Source: Amphiprion ocellaris (taxonomy: Eukaryota > Chordata > Actinopteri > Pomacentridae). From it: a DNA stretch of 64,000 nt. The translations under genes were made by a program, and so were the position numbers. Positions 52,901 to 58,900 of the stretch are shown here, one piece after another (position 1 is the stretch's first letter; the number at the start of each line of letters is the position of its first letter). Where the stretch lies: assembly GCF_022539595.1 (NCBI RefSeq), contig NC_072784.1:24789243-24853242 (forward strand). The letters run 5' to 3'. The notes below the pieces were generated by a model. It searched no databases, was not told the origin of the DNA, and worked only from the letters and a program-made list of their open reading frames with translations.

Positions 52901-55900
52901 ATTGTTGTTTACCTCTATTACAGATGATTATTGGCAGTTATTGGCAGAATACGAACTGCTTTTTTTTTTTTTTAAATAAGTGATTAAACTGTCCGGACGA
53001 GGTAAAATTCTTCTGGATTTGTAACACGCCACTGCCATTCCAGTCTTAGTGGAGTCTGCTTTAAGATGCGGGATTGTGAATTGTATCATGGAGCTACTCT
53101 TCTATGATTCATTGCCTTCTTTTTCAGAGTACCAACAGTCTCAAGGGTTATGTACAGTTAGGCTGCAGTCAACAGGATTATCCACTTGTGTGGGACTAAT
53201 GTTAGGAGCGGCTTACCATTGTGTTGGCATACGGCATTGAAGTAAAAAATGACATAAGTTCCTTAAATTTAGTTACTGCATTATCAGATTAACGCTGTAA
53301 TGGAACTTTTTGGTACATGCTCCGTAGCCCGTCATTGTAAATTGAAATGTTATTAAAAAATAATCAGACAGAAGAAGGTTTTGGGGGAAAATGCTTATAT
53401 GTTCAATTTCTGTGGTATATGTCAAAACAAGATCAAGGGTGTGATTAAAACAATGAGTTGGCTTATTTACATTTTCAGAAAGCACAATTGAGTCTAGCAA
53501 CAAGCTCAGTGATGCACGTAGCACTTGGAGATTTTGCTGAAATGAAATGTGCATGCTGCACAGTGGCGTAGTGGTTAGCACTTTCGCCTTGCAGCAAGAA
53601 GGTCCCTGGTTCGCGTCCCGGCTTTCCCAGGATCTTTCTGCATGGAGTTTGCATGTTCTCCCTGTGCATGCGTGGGTTCTCTCCGGGTACTCCGGCTTCC
53701 TCCCACAGTCCAAAAATATGCTGAGGTTAATTGATTATTCTAAATTGCCCGTAGGTGTGAATGTGAGAGTGCTTGTTCGTCTTTGTATGTAGCCCTGCGA
53801 CAGACTGGCGACCTGTCTAGGGTGTCCCCTGCCTTCGCCCGAGTCAGCTGGGATAGGCTCCAGCCCCCCCCCGCAACCCTAGTGAGGATTAAGCGGTGTA
53901 TAGATAATGGATGGATGGATGGATGAAATGTGCATTACAAATGAACTTTATTATTATTAAATACAGAATTTAGGCTGTTTCACATCATTGGTGTGGATCT
54001 TAAAGTCACCCGCTATAATGACTTTATCTATACTGCTAAAAATTCAGAGAATTCAGATAAAAACTCAGAGTAAGTGGCAGTTGGGCAAAACAGTAAGGTG
54101 AAGCAGCCTCTGCCTCAAGCAGGTGATAATGAGGGTAAAGGGGACAGAGAAAAAGATAGCAGAGAAAACAGATGGTTAGCAAACAGAATAATAAACATTG
54201 GGCAGGTTGATGACGACATTAACCACTGATCAGAAACATGCATTTCTGGAGCCAGAGATATCTGCAGAGAGGACAAAACAAACTCTTTAGGATATGCTGC
54301 CCTCTCAAGTTAATGTCATGCAGTGGCAGAACATAAATGCTGATGGTACTGTTGATAAATGGTACTTTTTTGAATTTCAAATATATATATTACAAAGATT
54401 GGTCCAATAATTATATTTACCTAAATTTTGATTAAAAATATGACTGACACACTGATACAACAGCTGTACCCTTTCTAATTGTACATACTTTGTCATGAAG
54501 TACCTCATCAAACTACTTAATCCCCTGATTCAAAGCTATTATTCTTATAATCTTAACTGAGTAGAACACAGTAACGAAAGAACTCTGTTTTGATTGAGGC
54601 TTTGAACCAATACTGATCCATTTAATAATACCTGCATCATTCCTAATGTCAATCCTTGAGAGTGGCTTAGCACAGCTCCAGTTAGTATTGAAGTCAGCCA
54701 GGTAATAATGGTTACAGATTAGAGAATGAATGTTGTCAATCCCAGTTCTTCAGACTCTGTTCTATTATGTGTCCACTTCTAGTGGCAGCATGAGGATGTT
54801 CTGGGTCCCAATAATCAGCCTCTGAGCATCAGTATTCCTCCTCGCTCCGTGATCCTCAGCAACATGAAGAAGAAGCTGTACAAGCTCAGTCAGGATGAGG
54901 GAGCCATCATTGCCATTCAGGTCAGTAGTGCACCTTGTTAACCATCCTGTGTAATCCTTACTGATTTTGGACCAGCCTATTATAATGAAAAACAAGAAAA
55001 TTAATCCTAATCTCTCATTACAATTCTGTTATTGCCAAGCTGTTCACACACAAAGAGATCTTGACCTCTTTAAAAACTGACTGTATAAATAAGCTTGCCT
55101 CATTTGTTTTGATTTGACTGAAAAAACTCCAGATTCGTATTGATCCCATGTGCTGTGTTGTTTGACCGCTGGTGTCCTCAGGAAAAACTGGCATCACTTG
55201 AGGCTAGCATCGAACAGCGTCTGAAATGGGCTGGTGGAGCCAACCCAGCGCTGGCACCTGTCCTGCAGGACTTTGAAATGACAATTAGGGAGAGACGCGC
55301 AATGGTGGCAAGAGACAACCAGCGCACCAGCCAGGTAACACTGCTGCTGTGTTGATGTTGTAGTGACCCCTTGTAAAATTTCACTAACTTAACTCCATTT
55401 CACCCACACCACTTGATATATGACTATTGTTGAAGAAAATGGTAGATTTTCTTGCTGTGTTTTTCTAGGTCACCTTCTTGTGCTCTACCATCCTCAATTT
55501 TGAAAGCCTTCGGACCCGATCCCCTGAAGCTCTCAACATGGATGCAGCACTGTTTGAACTGCTGAAACGCTGCCAACAAACTTGTTCATATGCTGCCCAG
55601 TTTAGCAGCACAGTGTCTCCTCTGGAGCTCCAACTACTCCACAGACTGGTGGGTTTAATCTCTGACTTGACCACAGAGTCTGTATTTCTGTTAAAAGTAT
55701 TAGACACTACTTCTATGCAAATGCACCAAAGATTTTGTAACATGTTTTTAAGTTATTAGTTCTTCATCCCCAGTGATCTATTAATTTCAGCACTTCATGC
55801 TCTACTTGCTGCAGCAGCTCCTAAAGTGTCACGGAATAAACTTAAGTAAAATCACTTTTTGGGATATAATGCTTAGAATTCAATTGAGAGCATTCACATC

Positions 55901-58900
55901 TCACATCAAGTTTTCAGAACACATGAATTTTTAAAGATATCACAACCACTGGCAGAAATGTGTATTGCATCAGAAATGTTCTTGTACATGTACTTCCACG
56001 TACATAACTACATTTTATTATTAAAATTGCACTTGTCTATCAGGAAACCACTCGCATATTTTAGATCAGGTCATCTGAGAAAACTCTCAGAAATATTTCA
56101 GATTGAATATTCATGAGATTAATGAAAATCTAATTATTTTATTCAGTCTGTAATCAGAGGTCATGGATTCTGATTTCATTAACCTACAGTTCTCATTCGA
56201 AGAAGTGATTAATCTAGAAACTTAGGAATTAAGAAGCCAGTTAAAATTACTAAATCCACCCATTTAGTAGGAAAAAGTGATGGATGCGTAGCCTTCGAAG
56301 ATGCTGCAGGATCAGTGTGCGACGTCTAATTTCGAAGGGACAGAGAGGGTCATAGCATCCTGTGTCAGTGGAGATCTTCTTGATATGTTGGTTCAGTAAT
56401 ACAGAAACAGGAGGGCACTTTTGCATAGTTGCATCGAACAGATGTGGCAGAGTAAAAATGCAAAGGGTCAACGCTGACAGAGTTATAAATAAAACGTTTA
56501 CGCTGTTGCATTGAAAAAGTTAAGGGTCACCACTGAATATTAAATTCGAAAATAATCATTGATACTGAATATTAACACAATTTTCTATAATACAGAATAT
56601 TAATAATTAATTCAATCTACTTGTATTGATCTGTCCTATAATCAGACCTCATGAACTCTTTCATTGACCTCCAGTTCCAAAACAAAGAAAGTAGAACCGA
56701 CGATAATTATACACAAACATTTATTAACAGCTGCAAACAAACAATAAGACAACATTGACAAAACTAAATAGAATTTCTAAATACATCTGTTTAGAAAAAA
56801 GACAATGAAACTTAAGAAGCCCAAGTTTAAGTAAAACACAGAAAAACGAAGTCCACCTTAAACTGTAGAAAAGTCCAATTTAAAAAGTAGTAATAGCTCA
56901 TGAAATATTAGAAAAAGCCCTGTTTAAAACCCAGTAAAAATAGTAAAAGGAACCTCTGATTAGACAGAACCCAGCTGCATTCCAGGTCATCAGGAGCAGT
57001 ATTGCTCCGGATGACCTGGTATCGTAGACTGCGTCCAGATGTTGGGATCATCACTCCAGTGATGTTGAATTTCTTTAATTTGAGGCTTTAAAACTGTTAA
57101 TTAATTCTTGCATAGAAAGCTCTGGATGTTGAGGAGAGACAAAGGTCAGAAGGTCACAGAAAGTAATGCAATCTCCTCTGCTCCAGAGGTGTGGTCATCT
57201 TCACCATTGACACTTTATTGTTAGTATCAAGTTGTGGGGAGGTAGGAGACATCCTGTTGTCTACAAAATTTTGTAATAAACATCCGATATGCAGATGTTC
57301 CGTTTAGATGTAAGTTTTGGCTTAGCTGTCCTCTGAAATGGTCTCCTACCAAATTTACAGCTTTGAGAAAGGGTCCTGGAGTTTGTTGCGTGCCGCTCTG
57401 ACATGCTTACATGCCACATCCAGATAACCCAGTCGGAGGTCAAAAACCCCACAAGGCAACTCTAAGCTCTTTGTTTGTTACTACAGAGTCCAGTGTCAGA
57501 CCTGGCCATAGGCAGTCCTGACTGGCTGAGTTATGCCCAGAGGCAGCTGAAGGAGGAGCTGAGCATTGAGCAGAGGAATCAGGAGGAGAGGGAACAGCAG
57601 CTGGAGTCCTCTGGAGAAACACTGCAGCTGCTCATTGACTCCATTAAAACCATCCTGTCTAACCACAATCGCCAGCTGGCTGATGTTAAGCACCTTCTGA
57701 GAACCATGGCTAAGGTACACTCAATTTCAGCAAAAAAGTGTTTTTTTCCCCATCGTTTTTATACAGTTACATTACATGTTGGTTTTAGCTGGTACCCAGC
57801 AGTCTTTTGTTAATTTTGTCATACAGGATGAGGAGGCAGCATTGGCAGATGGTGAAGAGGTGGCATATGAGGGCAGTGTGCGTCACTTCTTGTTGGAGTA
57901 CAAAGCTTGGCAAGACAACATCCAGCTAGTCTTATTCACTGTGGTTCAGGCCAGTGGGCAGAATCGCAACCAGGAGCAGCTTGAACTACTGGAGGAGATT
58001 CCTGCTACCCTGAAGGAATTGCACTCCCAGTGCCAAAGGTACTCACATTCATAAACACATATTCTCTCATTCATTCATTCGCTTTTGATTTTTCTGTATA
58101 AATCTCTCATTAATCTGAATGTGTGTACATCACCACAGTGTCTATAATGGCTTAGTCGACTTTGCCTCCCCACTGGTGACAGAGAGAGATGGTGAATGTG
58201 CCAGTCCTGTTTCTGCAGCACAGACAAGCTTTGCAGCAGGTATGGACTACCATGAGGTGTTTCCTCTGCCACCTTAGTGACTATGACAACTTTATATAAG
58301 CATTTTGTGATGGTCAAGATGTTCTTGACATTTGACCAATGAATGACATCTACCACTACAAATACAGACCTTGTGGCTACTATAATCTGTGTAAAGCTTG
58401 CACCAACTTATATGTGGTTTGAATTCAGCTGTTAGATGCAGTGGAGTGAAGACCCAGCCAGACTCAATGTCCCAGAATGCACGCAAGGCTCTGCCACGTA
58501 ACCTGGGAACCCCCACTGATACCCCACCTAGCACTCTTCAGATGAACAGCAAAGTTTTCAACCCCAGCCCAAAGAGGGCTGTACGGGACCCCAAAACAGG
58601 ACGAGGTACTGTTCTTCACTCTCATCACAGCTGTCTGTGGTTAGAAACCTGTTCAACTCCCAGCTAAGCAGATGTGTAAGGTTAGAAGTGGTTGGAGAGC
58701 ACTGAGTTGATATTTGGATTGGATGTTAGATTTGCAACTGAATGAGGAGCAGTCTGAATGATTACGTTATAATCCAACTGCACTCTTCTAAACCTGCTAC
58801 TTGTGATGTAGCTGTCCAGGAGAGAAACTCGTACGCGGTCAGTGTGTGGAAGAGAGTGAAAGCCAAGCTTGAGGGCAGAGACATCGATCCCAACAGGAGG

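Larger units (their letters stand above)
51045..54110 (-). mobile_element. LINE (L2/CR1-type), antisense, cut by a MITE and a SINE
   Basis: Minus strand, 5' to 3': endonuclease words VIIAGDFKIHT (near 54000), then FNHTLDLVLTY and LLSDYFLITFQF (53273-53480). RT words LDLSAFDTVEQNILLLRLEH and GIKGTTLNWFKSYLSDRFQF (52560-52710), with a late piece DIKDWMICNFLVLNSDKTEV (52290-52380). The 3' tail (51045-51150) reads like GTGATTTGGTGCTAAATATG. The catalytic YADD stretch is missing and many stops are present. Interrupted at 51434-51814 and 53555-53924. Confidence 0.75.

Noticed and set aside
53555..53640. Possible tRNA gene (A box and B box present)
   Set aside because: No cloverleaf stems, a B box with G for A, and a long body with GGAT tail and target duplication: it is a SINE head.
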